Source: Gymnorhina tibicen (Eukaryota > Chordata > Aves > Passeriformes > Artamidae). From it: 64,000 nucleotides of DNA. The notes below the pieces were generated by a model. That model was given only the letters and a program-made list of their open reading frames with translations, did not search any database and was not told where the DNA came from. Below, piece by piece: positions 37,786 to 49,596 of the stretch. Made by a program: the position numbers and the translations under genes. The stretch spans positions 6,911 to 70,910 of the forward strand of contig VXAZ01008021.1 in assembly GCA_013399875.1 (NCBI GenBank), read 5' to 3'. Each line of letters begins with the position of its first letter. Within the stretch, counting starts at the first letter, position 1.

Positions 37786-38959
37786 ACTGATGACAGGCAA
37801 AGGGGATCCCAGTGATCTAAGCTAGAGGACCATGGCTGCCAGAATGATAAACTCCCAGCTGACCCTGAAGTTATGACGGATCTGCTGCTCCAGCTGGATC
37901 CCTATAAATGTATGAAATCTGATGGGGTTCATCCAAGAATACTAAAAGAACTAGATGATGTTATTGCAAAGTCTCTCATGATGATTTCTAAGCAGTCTTG
38001 GGAATCTGTAGAGGTCCTACTTAACAGGAAGCTAGCTACCATTGTCCCAGTTTTCAAGAATGGCAAGAAAGATGACTTTCTGAATGTAAGGATTCTCAAT
38101 CTCACTTGAGTGCCTGGTAAAATTATGGAGAAGATTATTCTAGGAGGCACTGAAAAGCACCTGAAGGACAACACAGTCACTGGACACAGCTAGCACGGCT
38201 TCATGAGAGGAAAGTCATGCTTGTCAAACCTAATTCCTTCTTATGACAAGGTAACCCGCCTGGTTGATCAAGGGAAGCCAGTTGATGTAATCTTTCTGGA
38301 TTTCAATTAAGATTTTGATACTGTCTCTCAAGTATCCTGGATAAAATGTCCAGCACACAGCTGGATAAACACATCATGCAATGGGTGAGCAACTGGCTCA
38401 CAGGTCAGGCACAGAAGGTTACAGTGAATGGGGTGACATCAGACTGGTGACCTGTCACAGTGGGGTTCCACAGGGCTCCATCCTCAGCCCTTGGCTGTTC
38501 AACATCTTCATAAATGACTTGGAGGTAGGACTGGAAGGGTTACTAAGTTTGCCGATTTGACTAATTTGAGAGGAGCTGCTGATTTCCTTAGAGACAGAGA
38601 TGCCCCACAAAGAGATTTGACTAATTAGAGGGCTGGACAATCACCAATTGTATGAAGTTTAACAAAGTGAAGATTCTGCGGCTGGGACAAGGACTAGGGA
38701 ATGATAGGCTGGAAAGAAACACAGTGGAAAGGCACCTGGAGGTCCTGGTTGATGGCAATTTGAGTATGAGTCAGCAGTGCCCTGGCAGCCAAGAGTCAAC
38801 TGTACCCTGGGGTGCATCAGGCACAGCATCGCCAGCTGGGCAAGGAAGGGGATTGTTCCGCTCTGCTCTGCACTGGGGCGGCCTCACCTCGAGTGCTGGG
38901 GGCAGTTTTGGGCACCACAATATAAGAAAGATATAAAACTCTTACAGAGTGTCTAAAGG

Positions 38960-39236
38960 AGGGCTATGAAGATAATGAAGGGCCTCGAGGGGAAGTCGTA
39001 TGTGTGGGCTGAGATCACTTGGTCTGTTCAGCCTGGAGAAGAAGAGGCTGATGGGAAACCTCATTGCAGTCTTCAATTTTCTCTCAAGGGGAAGCANAGG
39101 GCTATGAAGATAATGAAGGGCCTTGAGGGGAAGTCGTATGTGTAGTGGCTGAGATCACTTGGTCTGTTCAGCTTGGAGAAGAAGAGGCTGATGAGAAACC
39201 TCATTGCAGTCTTCAATTTTCTCTCAAGGGGAAGCA
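38960..39236. repeat. ~138-bp duplication flanking an N (39097)
   Basis: AGGGCTATGAAGATAATGAA begins at 38960 and again at 39098, directly after the single ambiguous base at 39097. Both copies continue to CTCTCAAGGGGAAGCA. They differ at about four places, including a 2-bp gap (GTGTGGGC against GTGTAGTGGC). Normal CR1 has this reverse-transcriptase C-terminal segment once, so the second copy is extra. A one-base N at a duplication joint suggests an assembly joint. Confidence 0.93.
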
Positions 39237-39480
39237 GAGAGGAGGCTCTGCTCTCTTCTCTCTTGTACCCAGTGACAGGACCTGAGGGAATGGTATGAAG
39301 CTGTGTCAGAGGAGGTTTAGGTTGGATATTAAGGAAAGGTTTTCCACCCAGAGGGTGATTGGGCACTGGAACAGGCTCCCCAGGGAAGTTGTCAGAGCAC
39401 CAAGCCAGACAGAGTTCAAAATGGGTTTGAACAATGCTTCAGGCAAATGGTGTGATTCTTGTGGCTGTCCTGTGCAGGGT

Positions 39481-40139
39481 TCATTCTTTCATCATTTTTT
39501 CCACATTTCTCATTACTTTAAATATAATTTCAGTTTATCTAAAAGGCTATTTTAGCTGTGAAAATACTTCACCACACATAATTTTCTCCTTCTGATTTCT
39601 ATCCCCCACTCCCCATTACATGTTTTATCCTCTTCTACCCACTCATTTATTGTTTATCCGCTTCTTTGCTTTTCTACTCCATTGTATTTCATTTTGTGTG
39701 TGGGCAATAAGGTAAAATGACAAAATTTCTGATCTCTAAAGAGCCACTTTCTGTTTTCCACCTCCACACAAAAAAAAGAGAAATATGAACCAGCAACACA
39801 ACAACAAAAAAAAAGACAACCTGCCTGTACATCATATCTTCACATTCTGACCTGCTTTGAACTTCATATAGGCAACTTTGGACTCCTCCAGCTACTGCAA
39901 GTACAAAATGTCAATAAAGGTAGGGACAGCTTTAAAGATGATAAATTGGAGAGTGAATTCTTGCCTGGAAGAAATATGCCATTGAGCTCAACTAGGAAGA
40001 GATACATAAGTCTGGTATTTGCCCCTACCTAACCCATTACTGGCAAGAAAATAAAGAAAAATTATATGAAAAGAGCTAAGGCTCAGATGCACTGAACAGT
40101 CCATAGTAGCCATTAATAAGCTTTTTCTCATGATGGTCA
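39481..40139. other. AT-rich spacer
   Basis: Unique sequence with A-runs (39769-39815) and no recognised feature. Confidence 0.5.
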
Positions 40140-40670
40140 GGATTCCAGGATCAATTTGTTAATAAACTTTCCTGTCTGAACACCCAGGAGCTACTCTGTC
40201 ACACTTGCACCTTGATTCTGAGCTGGGACTGAGGTCCTTTTTCAGCGGGTGGCTCCAATGAGCTAACGGCTGCTCCACTTGACTCCTACACGTACCACTC
40301 ACACACAGTCAGACAAAGCTTCCTTACCAGCTCAACCCAAGGTTTACCACAGCAGAGTCTCAGACATCTGGATCCTTAAATGAATTTAATCATGGTACAA
40401 GAACAGCATAACAGCTCAAACTGGGTGCCTCCAAGGACTGTCCCCAAACAAAGGAAACCCTGGGCTTTTATACCCTCACAGTCTAAAAGTGTGATAGTCT
40501 GAGGTCTTCTAGCTAAGTCCTTGGCTCCTGGCATGTCTCTGAGTGTCCAGTCCCCTGGCCAGGTGTCACAGGTCCCTGTGCCCTTTGTTATGTTCTCGGC
40601 CTCTTGCCTCTGGCTCCCACCCAGAGCTCAGCTCTGCAGCTGCACACCAAGCTACCAGCACTCAATGTAT
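40140..40670 (-). mobile_element. Minus-strand LTR-like block
   Basis: Read on the minus strand: a GC-rich U3-like part, TATA box GGGTATAAAAGCCC (about 40464-40477), then about 75 nt later the ATTAAA polyadenylation variant (complement at 40385-40390), and a U5-like tail of roughly 200 bp. Spacing is the same as in the two well-bounded LTRs at 7.2 and 18.3 kb, but the sequence is unrelated. Ends are approximate and no target duplication was found. The + frame 40521-40859 overlaps it and is a by-product. Confidence 0.6.
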
Positions 40671-40745
40671 TCCTCAAGAATTAACCAGAGAAAGAGCTTA
40701 AATTTTAATAATGCCCACTCACCCTGTACCCACCTCCCCCTGCCA

Positions 40746-40766
40746 CCCCCCCAAAAAAAAAAAAAA
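40746..40766. repeat. C7A14 homopolymer run
   Basis: Seven C are followed by fourteen A. Simple sequence. Confidence 0.95.
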
Positions 40767-41763
40767 GAGTCAGAAGAGGGAAGAAAAAGATCTTTCTTTC
40801 CCGCAGTGGAAGTGTGCCACAGAACATACAAAGAATCTTTTAGAATTGTGAGTGGCTGACTTTCTCTGATCTGCTTGTTTCAGTTGTCATTTATAAGTAG
40901 CATATAGCCCCCACAGCTTTCATCATCACAGACACAACTACACATTCATATTTGTCTCTAAAGATGTTCTATAGCTATGTAATCAGCACGTAAGTGTAAA
41001 GTGCAACTATTATAAATGAGGTAGTAAGCTCTTCCTTTGTCTCATCTCTTCCCTCTAACCACTTCTAATTCTTGGCAAACACATATGTTTTCATGTGCTT
41101 ATTTAAAAATCTGTTCCAAAAGGCCCTTCTGTTCTTCTTAGCTAGGACCAGACTGACATGCAGGGAGGAAAAACATGACACCACCTTCTCCGCCAACAAT
41201 TCAAACAGAAGCCAAAAAGTATCTTGCATTAGCACTTAAAGGAGAGACATCTATTTAAAACTGTTGAAACTGATAAAAGTGTTATTTTATTCCAGTTCCT
41301 CTTCATATGGGCCCTGTTTCTTAAAGTCTCTTTACCAACTCAACCCTGCCATGTGCCTCATGTACTTCAGCTTAGTATACTATGCAGGATAATATAATTA
41401 ATGAGTATGTTAGACTCAAAAACTTATGGGCAGAAATGAAATACATGTCAAGTGTAAAGCCAAAAAATTATTTTAATTCTAATTGAAATCTTACTAGTCT
41501 ACTTAAAGAGATGTTTCTAGATCAGCTTTATTGGAGAAAAGAGGAAAAAAGGAAAGAAATTCCTGCTATAAAGAAAGTCTTAATCAAAATAATATTATTA
41601 AAATTATTATATACTTGTTTCCTAATTTCTACCATTGTTTCTGTTATTATGCTTACCTTTACCTGCCCCTCACTGTGCTAATATTAATGAGTTTTTTCTG
41701 ATGGGAGCAATATAGTGAATTGTTAGCATTCCAAGTTCTTTGAGAAGACTCTGATGTTGAATG
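40767..41763. other. AT-rich unique sequence
   Basis: Nothing recognised. Confidence 0.5.
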
Positions 41764-41852
41764 GTTTCTTTTTCTTCTTTTTCTCTTTCTCTTTTTCTCT
41801 TTTTTTCTCTTTCTCTTTTTCTCTTTTCCTTTGCTTCTTTTCCTTTTTTTTT
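41764..41852. repeat. CT-rich (TTTTTCTC)n polypyrimidine tract
   Basis: About 90 bp contain almost only C and T on the + strand in TTTCT and TTTTTCTC words, ending in T9. The minus frame 41670-41894 that crosses it reads as a Lys/Glu/Arg-rich string and is an artefact of this tract. Confidence 0.93.
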
Positions 41853-42853
41853 GGGGAAGAAAAAGGATTCATTACAGCCTAATTGAATTTTCAACGGGAA
41901 GAAGCTATATCATCCCTTTTTTTCTGGCCTAGTTAAGTTCCTCTTGTGTCTCAAAAACTAGTACTAGTATATTCTGGAGTCAGCCTTTACAGTGTGTTCC
42001 CGTGCCCAGCTGTCCTCCCACTCAGCAGTATGAGACAAGGTTTTTGGGTTTGTATTTTGGTTATCTACAGAAAATTTAGAGAATTAGGGTAGTTTTTTTA
42101 AACTCACATATCTCATCTTGTTAACATACATCAGAGAATATAGTTATTTTACTCTAAAGTATATTATGCTGTTTGCATCATACCTGAGAGGCCCTTTCTG
42201 TCCAAAAGAGAGACCTAAATATTCTTGTTCCTAGAATTTCTCAGTGAGGACTTTGTGGATAAAGACAACATTGAAAGTAAAGAGAGCAGTTTTCTAGTAG
42301 GAGTTGTAGAACAAAGAAAAACAATAAAATACATTTATATCAAACAAAATGTCCCATACTCTTTATCAAATCACAGGAACAGGAGCTGGACTGTCTTCAC
42401 TCTCACCCAAACAGAGTAAAGCCTGAAGGAAGGACAGCATACAGTTATAAAAGAGACTGAGAAAAAGACCACCTGTAATGCACCTAAGTCAGAGACAATG
42501 ATACTGAGGTTACATCCACATTGCAGGAATTAAGTCCCTATGTTGACACCATTCTAAGAAAAAATTCTCCCAAAGCTCTTTACAACTTGATGTAACTTCA
42601 AAGATATGTTCAGCTTTGAAGCTGGTTCTGCCCTGAGTGAGGGTTCCCCACTCCAAACTAAATTATTCTATATCCCATCAAACCTAAATTATTTTATGAT
42701 TCTGTGAAGATAAAACACCCTGCTGAGATACTTTCGGGATCAATTTGGTAGATGTACAGTGCCACACTTTGATGTGTCCAATATATTCAGCGAAGGTCAT
42801 AGTTGCTTAAGGGTGTGTATTACCATGTGGACACTTCCCTTCATTTGTCCAAA
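41853..42853. other. Unique AT-rich sequence
   Basis: Nothing recognised. The frame 42225-42419 has no known similarity. Confidence 0.5.
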
Positions 42854-43572
42854 TGTAGCTGCCCTCTCTGTTGCTGGACCGCTTGACTGCCCGGAGGCCA
42901 AGCAGCTGACTTGCAGTGAGTGTCCTGATCCATGCAGGACCAACAGCTGCTTAACAGTCGAGAGTAGAGCGCTCTGCTCTGTACCTCCTGCGAGGGGCTG
43001 GCTGCAGCCGATGATAATTGATAATTGTAGCAAGCGGTGGGAGTAAAGGAGAGAGAGGGACTCTTGTAGCAGCAATCCAAGTCTTTATTCTGCGAACCGG
43101 GGTCTGAGGAACAGGGAGACAAGGAGGAGGTGCTACAAAGAGTGCAGGAGGACGGTTACAGCATCTTTTATACAGGGGGTGGAGAAGGGAGGTACATAGG
43201 GGTACACCAGTGGGGAAAAGACATGAGGTGACAGGCAACCAATCAAGGGGACAAGAAGGAGGGTCTAATTTAAACATACCAATGGGAAACATAGGAGAAC
43301 AGAACTTTCCAGACAATAATTAACTAAGCAATGGAGAAATGAATATACATGAAAGGGAAAACCAATGGGTATTCAAGAGATAAAGACGTTTCTGGACTGG
43401 GGGAGTAACCATCATAAAGAATGACATCCAGTGGGGTGTGGCTCACTGTTCGAAGCCACCCATGGCATCTTCTCCAGACCCGCCCCCAGACCCACCGTCC
43501 TGGGTGGGGAAATCCACCCACTGGATGTCCTGGTTTATCCTCAGCTCAAAGGTGGGCTGCGCCACTGCAACA
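42854..43572 (-). mobile_element. Well-preserved minus-strand solo LTR
   Basis: The block begins TGTAGCTGCC and ends GCCACTGCAACA (+ strand), so the minus reading starts TGTTGC and ends TACA, giving TGT...ACA ends. Minus-strand signals are in textbook order: three CCAAT boxes (their complements read ATTGG; + strand CCAAT at 43362, 43279 and 43239), TATAAAAG (complement 43165-43172) and AATAAA (complement 43084-43089), then a GC-rich U5. No retroviral coding region or primer-binding site adjoins it. The flanks do not give a matching target duplication, so one end may be off by several bases or rearranged. Six open frames of 60-121 codons lie inside and are non-genic. Family not identified. Confidence 0.8.
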
Positions 43573-46500
43573 CCTCCCTATTTCTTTCAAACTGCATCAC
43601 TTCATACCCGTGTCAAGCTGTTTATCTAGGTCTCTTCTTTTTAACCTAGGCTCATGTCAGTTTAGTTAAGTACTGACTTCTTGTTAAAATGGTAGCTTCT
43701 AGACTATTTTCCCTTAGTAATGGATCATATATCCATCACAGTTTAGCAGAATCTGTGTATCTGTCTCAAAATACAAGTTATTTGTTTTAGATTGGACAGC
43801 CTAATCCAGCCTCACCTACAGACTAGTATGCAAGATTTGTAAACAAATTTCGAGGTAAATCAAAACAGTATTCACACTCAGTTGTAGAAAAATGTTTATA
43901 AGTTATTCCAAAATGACAGAGAGGAAAAAACCAAAGAAGAAAACCAAATGCAGGTTAAAAGTCCTCATAATAAAGGTCTTCAAAGATCACCAAAAGTACC
44001 TATAAACATGAAGAAAAATTTCTCCAGAAAGCCAGGATCCTTTCTTCACAGAAAAAACCATATCTACCATATAAGTAAACAGAGCTTACCAGAAAAGGAT
44101 CCTTTTGCACAGAATTTTAGTACAGCATAGCTACCATACACGTAGCTTGTATCACACGACAAGAAGCACACGGTTTGCTTGCACCATTCAAAGAAGCATA
44201 AGGCATGGTGTAGCAGGCAGCAAATTATCTCATTCCAGAATCACAGCCACATACCTCTGTCAAGTATAATTCTATCCCGAAGCTAGTTAACCAACCCAAG
44301 AAATAATATTAATTAGCCCAAATACTTCACTAAACTGAATCTCATTCCACAGCTACATACATGACATTATGCCTTTTCTGTTTCCAGACGTACTAGTCAA
44401 CTGACATCTGGCTCATGGATATTAGCACTATGTTCAGTGGACAAACATGCATACCTATGGAGTTTTACTCAGGAATACTTATTGTCTGTTCAAAATAGCA
44501 CTACTGAATTTAAACTCTCCTGTGTTGTCTAAAGTGACTTTTTTCTAACTCTTGATTTCTGTGTCAATATGACACTGTCCAAAGTATTAGAGCCCATGGA
44601 TGCACACAGTCACTTTCATATCCCTTATCACTTGCTGCCTTGTTTTTATTCTCCACCCACAAAATGTAAAACACTAGCAATTTTATATAAAATAACAATA
44701 AAGTAGAAACCATCACCTATCTCTAAGCCTTGCCAAAAATGGGAAGAGATTTTTGGGGGGAATAGCATTCTAAACACTGGGAAAAAGCAGTATTTTTTCA
44801 TCACTGCCATCAATGTCCATAATGTATGAAAACTACTGATTTGATTTCCAACTCTCCTAGCTCCTGTGCAAGGTAAGGCATGTTTTGCCTAGGCTGGAAT
44901 GTTCTTAGCTGCAGTATTCTTGGCAAATTTCTAGTTATAGTTGAAGAAATTAAATGAAACTTCAGGTTTCAGCCCCATAAAATAGAAAGAGAGATAGAGT
45001 GGAAGGTCTCCTTCTGAGATTCGTGTTTAGATTATTTCCAAAGCTAATTATTCTGGACAAAAATGGGGAGCACACAGGAGGAATTGTAACAGTTTATACA
45101 GAAAAGAAGCAGTCAGTGAGTCAGTCAAAAGCAGCTGGAGGACTTGAATATAAAGGTCCTTCCTAGCATTAAAATCCTATCAAATAAATGGTCAAGCTTA
45201 GGAATAACTATCTGTATTTATAGCAGTAGTAAGTTTCTGAATAACTCGCTTTTTTCTTCATATTCCTTGTCATAAGACACAAAACCTGGCTATCTCTGGA
45301 AAAGTCAATCTCATTTAATACAGTCCGGAACACGGTCCTTCCAAATCAAACAAGATAAATAGTGCACATTAGGGCATTATATTTATTTACATATATTTAC
45401 ATATTTATTACATTATATTCTTACTACTTGTTCAGCTTTCTCTTCAGGTTTCTAATCATGGACATTGAGTCCTAAAGTCTTCTGTTGTTCACTGGTCTGC
45501 TATTATGCAAAAGCTTATTTTTCAAACCCTGTTTATATGAACACTTTAATAACTGATAGTCAAACCAAATGTAAAAATGAAGAAATCAAAAGCAAAATAG
45601 TGAATATAAACATTGATAGAAAAGGTTTTTAAGTGAGCAATTGCACATTTCAGACAAACTATTTTGTATTCAAAAATTTGCAGTTTAGAATTAACATCTT
45701 TTTCTCTCCATTAACTTCATACAACATTGTCTCCCACATGCAGGTATTACCAATATGACTTTTATTACATTAATTCTTTAGTCTGACACAGACATCACAG
45801 AGATTCCAAATTAACATATTCTCAATCAATGTGTTCCAGTCTGCTGAAAACTGCTGTGGTCATTTGAGCTTTATATTTTATGTTATTAAAATGGAAGCAA
45901 GTGTGGTACTAAATGCAGTCTACATCTGTTGACTTAAAAGTATCTTTGATATAGGACGAATCTATATGAAAACCTTTAAGTTTCATAACAAAATAATTTA
46001 TGAACACCTTTTGCCGTATTTGTGGCAAAAAAAATATGTTTTCTTCAGCAACTTATCTATAAATAATAGTTCCTGAACTTATATTGGCATATTAAGTTTA
46101 CTTAGAGGCATGCAATTTAATATAGCTTTTTTAGTTATGGCATTCATGAGTACATGAAAATTGCAATTTCAAAATGGTTCAAACATTTCTTCATGGATTA
46201 TCTTCTTCTCTTGTTAGATTTATCAAAATATTTGCCCATGACAACGACTAAGCAGCTCAGCTTTCTTGTTGGAAGGTGGAAAAAAAATATAAAACCAAAG
46301 CAATCATTTTTTCTTTTTTCATCATCAAACTTTAGAAGTTCACTTTAATTTTTCAGATTCATTTTCACGCGGGTATGCAATTTGCAAACAGGGCAAAGAA
46401 ATACACATTTAATCCTTTTTCTCAAGTACACGAGCACAAAACTTCAAGTCCACTCTTTAGAAGTTTTTTAGTCTAAATAGCTCTATGTCCAGTGAAAGAA

Positions 46501-46861
46501 AGGAACAAAGTTTTGATTATCTGTGTTGGAGCTAGTCCGTACTTCCTAAGAAAAAAGCAGCAAATGTCTGTGTGTTGGTTCATTTCCTTTAGGAAAAATC
46601 TTCTGTAGGGAGGTTTGTGATCCTCCCTGTTCTCAAATCCTCCCTGTTGTCAAATGTCCTGGCTTCACCTCAATACTTCCCTTTCCTCCAAGTGTTTCAG
46701 GTCCCAGAGTTATCCCACAGTGACTAGTAAGAACTGGAATAGAGGCTGCTATCAAGCTATGCAAGCTCTAGATTAAACAGTGATATTTCAAGATCCATTT
46801 AAGACATTTAAGACCCATATAAGATAATTAAGTAGCGGGTCAAGTTCAGTGCATTCAAAGC
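43573..46861. other. Unique AT-rich sequence
   Basis: No gene, RNA gene or recognised repeat. The frames 43948-44130 and 46154-46348 are short and anonymous. Confidence 0.55.
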
Positions 46862-47130
46862 CACAGAATGACAGAATGGTTGAGATTAGCGGTCATGCTC
46901 AAGCAGGACCACCTTGAGCTCATTGCCTGGAACCATGTCCAGATGGCTTTGGGATGTCTCCTCAGATGGAGACCCCACAACCTATGCCAGTGCTCAGTAA
47001 CACTCAGCAAAAAAGTGTTTCCTTATATTCAGATGGAGCTTCCTGTGTTTGTTTTCATAGCCGCTGGTCCTGTCACTGGGCACTTATGGAAAGAGCTCAG
47101 CATTTTGGCTAATATCAAGTTAATTGACCC
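46862..47130 (-). mobile_element. CR1 3'-end fragment, reverse orientation
   Basis: It begins CACAGAATGACAGAATGGTT, the reverse complement of the CR1 3' terminal region. It continues through CTCAAGCAGGACCACCTTGA, ACCATGTCCAGATGGCTTTG and CCTGTCACTGGGCAC, words standard in reversed CR1 3' ends. About 270 bp remain. The 93-codon frame 46868-47149 reads the antisense strand and is not a gene. Confidence 0.9.
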
Positions 47131-49460
47131 CAGTGTACATGTTTTCTGATATATGTGGTTTTAGAGTGGTCCCTTCATAAGGTTTGACCTTTTCCCTGTT
47201 CTAATATCAAACCCAAAAATATGTATTTCAGCCTCGCCTATCTTGTCTTCTAGCTGCACAGAAAATTTCTAATTCTCTTTTCTGATTAACTTCTAGAAAA
47301 TAAAAAGATAAACATGCAAAAAATATTTTAAAATTATAAGCACTACAAGAAATTGGAGCAAGTAGGACTTGAAAGCTGTGAAATGGCAATATTTGCAGTT
47401 TCATTCATTGTTGCATGAATGAACTTTGGTTTAAAAGTATGTTCTGAAAAGTGAGCTAACATTATTTATGAACCCTTCGACTGATTATCAGAGTTACAGA
47501 GAAGCTGTGTGTCCTATCATTTCTCATTTCAGGAGGTTAAAACACTTGCAAATAGCTTTTCCCTGTATCCCTCCTGATTCTTTTGTTTTGATTATTCTCC
47601 TTCAGCTAAGAAGTTCACACAAAATGCTTTCCTTCCTCTGTATCTTGTTCCTGTACTAATCCCACCTCCTTCATTTCTCGCCCTCCCTTTTGGAGAGGGA
47701 AGCAAAAGGAAAATAGTTAACAGAGCTCTAGAAAAGCTAAAAGCAAAGATGATAGTTTGAGACTTTTGAGAGGAATTGCTACACTAGCTTTCTCATGCCA
47801 GTGAACCTTTCTTACAGTAAGCTTCATGCATTCATTATCTTTTGCCTTTTCTAGGACTTGACTGGTGGCTACTTTTATGCCCACACAGAGGGATAGTCAT
47901 GACTCAAGCTGTAATCCAAGGTTTGTGAGTAAGTAGAAGTAAGTAGTAGCCCTGCCTTCAAATTTTAAGCAAACCAGAGACATTTTGTTGTAAATATAAA
48001 TAATTTCAAAAGTTTTAGAGACTGAGCACTGCTTAAGTTATAAGTTTTCAATCAGGAAGAATAGATTTTTCCACCCATCTTTGGCTTATGAGATATCCTT
48101 TATAATAAAAGAATTCTACCATGATCAGGAACCAAAATAAAAATCATAGATATTTCTTCATTGAGAACGAAGTATATAAATGAGCCTCCTGGAATATTGT
48201 GTTTTAATTAAATTCTTTTAAATTGGCATTTTAAATAAACCAGCTAAAATATAATAGAAATGAACATACATATTAATGAAATTCAATGGAATGTAACAAC
48301 ATTTTATGACATGGCCATGTGGGCTTTTTCTGTTTGGAAAAATAAAATCTCTTTCTCTACAGGAAAAAAAAAACCCCTGGATTCTGAAGACAAAACCCAA
48401 TCTATTTTATTTGTAAATTTCCAGATCATTTTAATAAACATGTATTACTTTTGAGAATATTCCAGAGGTTTTGACAAACTACGTGTGTGACAGATCATTG
48501 AAAAGGAGGAATATTTAACTGCATATATTACAATATTTTTAATCAATAACTCTGCAACTTCCAAAATATTTTAGACACTTGGGAGACAGTGTTTACTTCT
48601 GAGGATATGTGGTCTGCAGTTAAATCAGATAAAATGTATAAAGTATATGTATAAAAAGGATCAAAGGAAACGTCTAGATTGACATATTTTTCATGTTTCA
48701 TGAAAATGTATTTTCAAACATGCTAAATGTTTCTTCTTTCATAAGAAGTTGTATGAACTTCAAATATATAGTAGTGCAACAATAAATTTCATTTTTTTTT
48801 ATTTTTGCCATTATCTTTTCTTCCTTAAATGTGCATGCAGACACACACATGCACCCACAGACACACACATAAAGAAGTTATTTCTATTTTTGTCCAAATT
48901 TAAAAAATTAATATCACAAAAAAACCATGAAAAAATTAACAATAAATTGTTCAAAACAGTACCTTTTTTCTCTCTTTTATTTTTTTAAATTTTGCTTTCT
49001 TTATGAGATCTAGTATTAAATATTCTCCAAAAGAGCTATCCTTTCATGGATTCTAGGTGTCACAGAATCCTAGATATTTCACAAGATAGTTGGAAGAAGT
49101 GTTGCCAAGCAGTACTCAAAATCAGTCTGCATTTATATGAATACTTAAAGATTTAGACATTTGATAGTAAACATCTATAATACTGGAGCTACTGTGTTTG
49201 ATTACTAGCTGTATTAAGCCCTCCTACTTCATTCAGGAAGAGTCAGTATGTATTAAAGTAGATGTACAAGACAGTTTACATACATTCTGCTTCAGCAGCA
49301 CATTACATTTTGCCATAAATATATGTCTGAGAGCTGAAAACCATGCTTCTCTAAAGGTAAGAGCTACACAGGACAGCTGCTGTGTAGCACAGAAAAATAA
49401 GTTACCAATGAATTCTTTATTTAAAAAATAAAACAACTTCCATGGTTTACCTGTAGTTAA
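47131..49460. other. Unique AT-rich sequence
   Basis: No gene recognised. A CACAGAATCCTAGA word at 49060 hints at a CR1 tail but is too short to call. The complementary frames 48218-48400 and 48260-48454 overlap each other and show no coding features. Confidence 0.5.
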
Positions 49461-49578
49461 GAAAACAGAAAAAAACAGAAAAAAACAAACCAAAACAAAA
49501 AACCCAACAACAACAAAAAAACCCAAAACCAAAGAAAACAAACAACCCCCCCAAAAAAACAAAAACAAACACAAAAAA
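49461..49578. repeat. A/C-rich low-complexity tract
   Basis: AAAAC, CCAAAA and CAACAA words run for about 120 bp, immediately left of a GC-rich LTR candidate. The 113-codon minus frame 49233-49574 reads it as a Phe/Leu/Val-rich hydrophobic string and should be ignored. Confidence 0.88.
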
Positions 49579-49596
49579 GGACTAATTTTAGCTATT

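Larger units (their letters stand above)
36690..39480 (+). mobile_element. CR1 LINE ORF2 copy, 5'- and 3'-truncated, inactivated
   Basis: About 2.8 kb encodes, in broken frames, the C-terminal endonuclease and most of the reverse transcriptase of CR1 ORF2. Visible landmarks are Gly-Asp-Phe-Asn (36986-36997, endonuclease core), Leu-Phe-Asp-Leu-Leu-His-Gly-Asn-Arg-Glu-Gly (about 37115-37150), the Lys-Ser-Asp-Gly-Val-His-Pro block (about 37915) and His-Gly-Phe-Met-Arg-Gly-Lys-Ser (about 38193). The Leu-Asp-Phe catalytic box is followed at once by a TAA stop (38308-38310). The expected Phe-Ala-Asp-Asp catalytic box near 38545-38560 is broken after Phe-Ala-Asp. Further stops and frameshifts occur throughout (for example around 37245 and 37640). 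The 3' tail stops near 39480 without the usual CR1 terminal repeat. An intact element would copy its RNA by target-primed reverse transcription; this one cannot. Confidence 0.93.

Noticed and set aside
41670..41894. Lys/Glu/Arg-rich coiled-coil-like frame
   Set aside because: It is the translation of a CT-rich simple repeat read on the minus strand.
49060..49130. CACAGAATCCTAGA as a CR1 3' tail
   Set aside because: Only about 14 bp match; downstream sequence does not continue into recognisable CR1.
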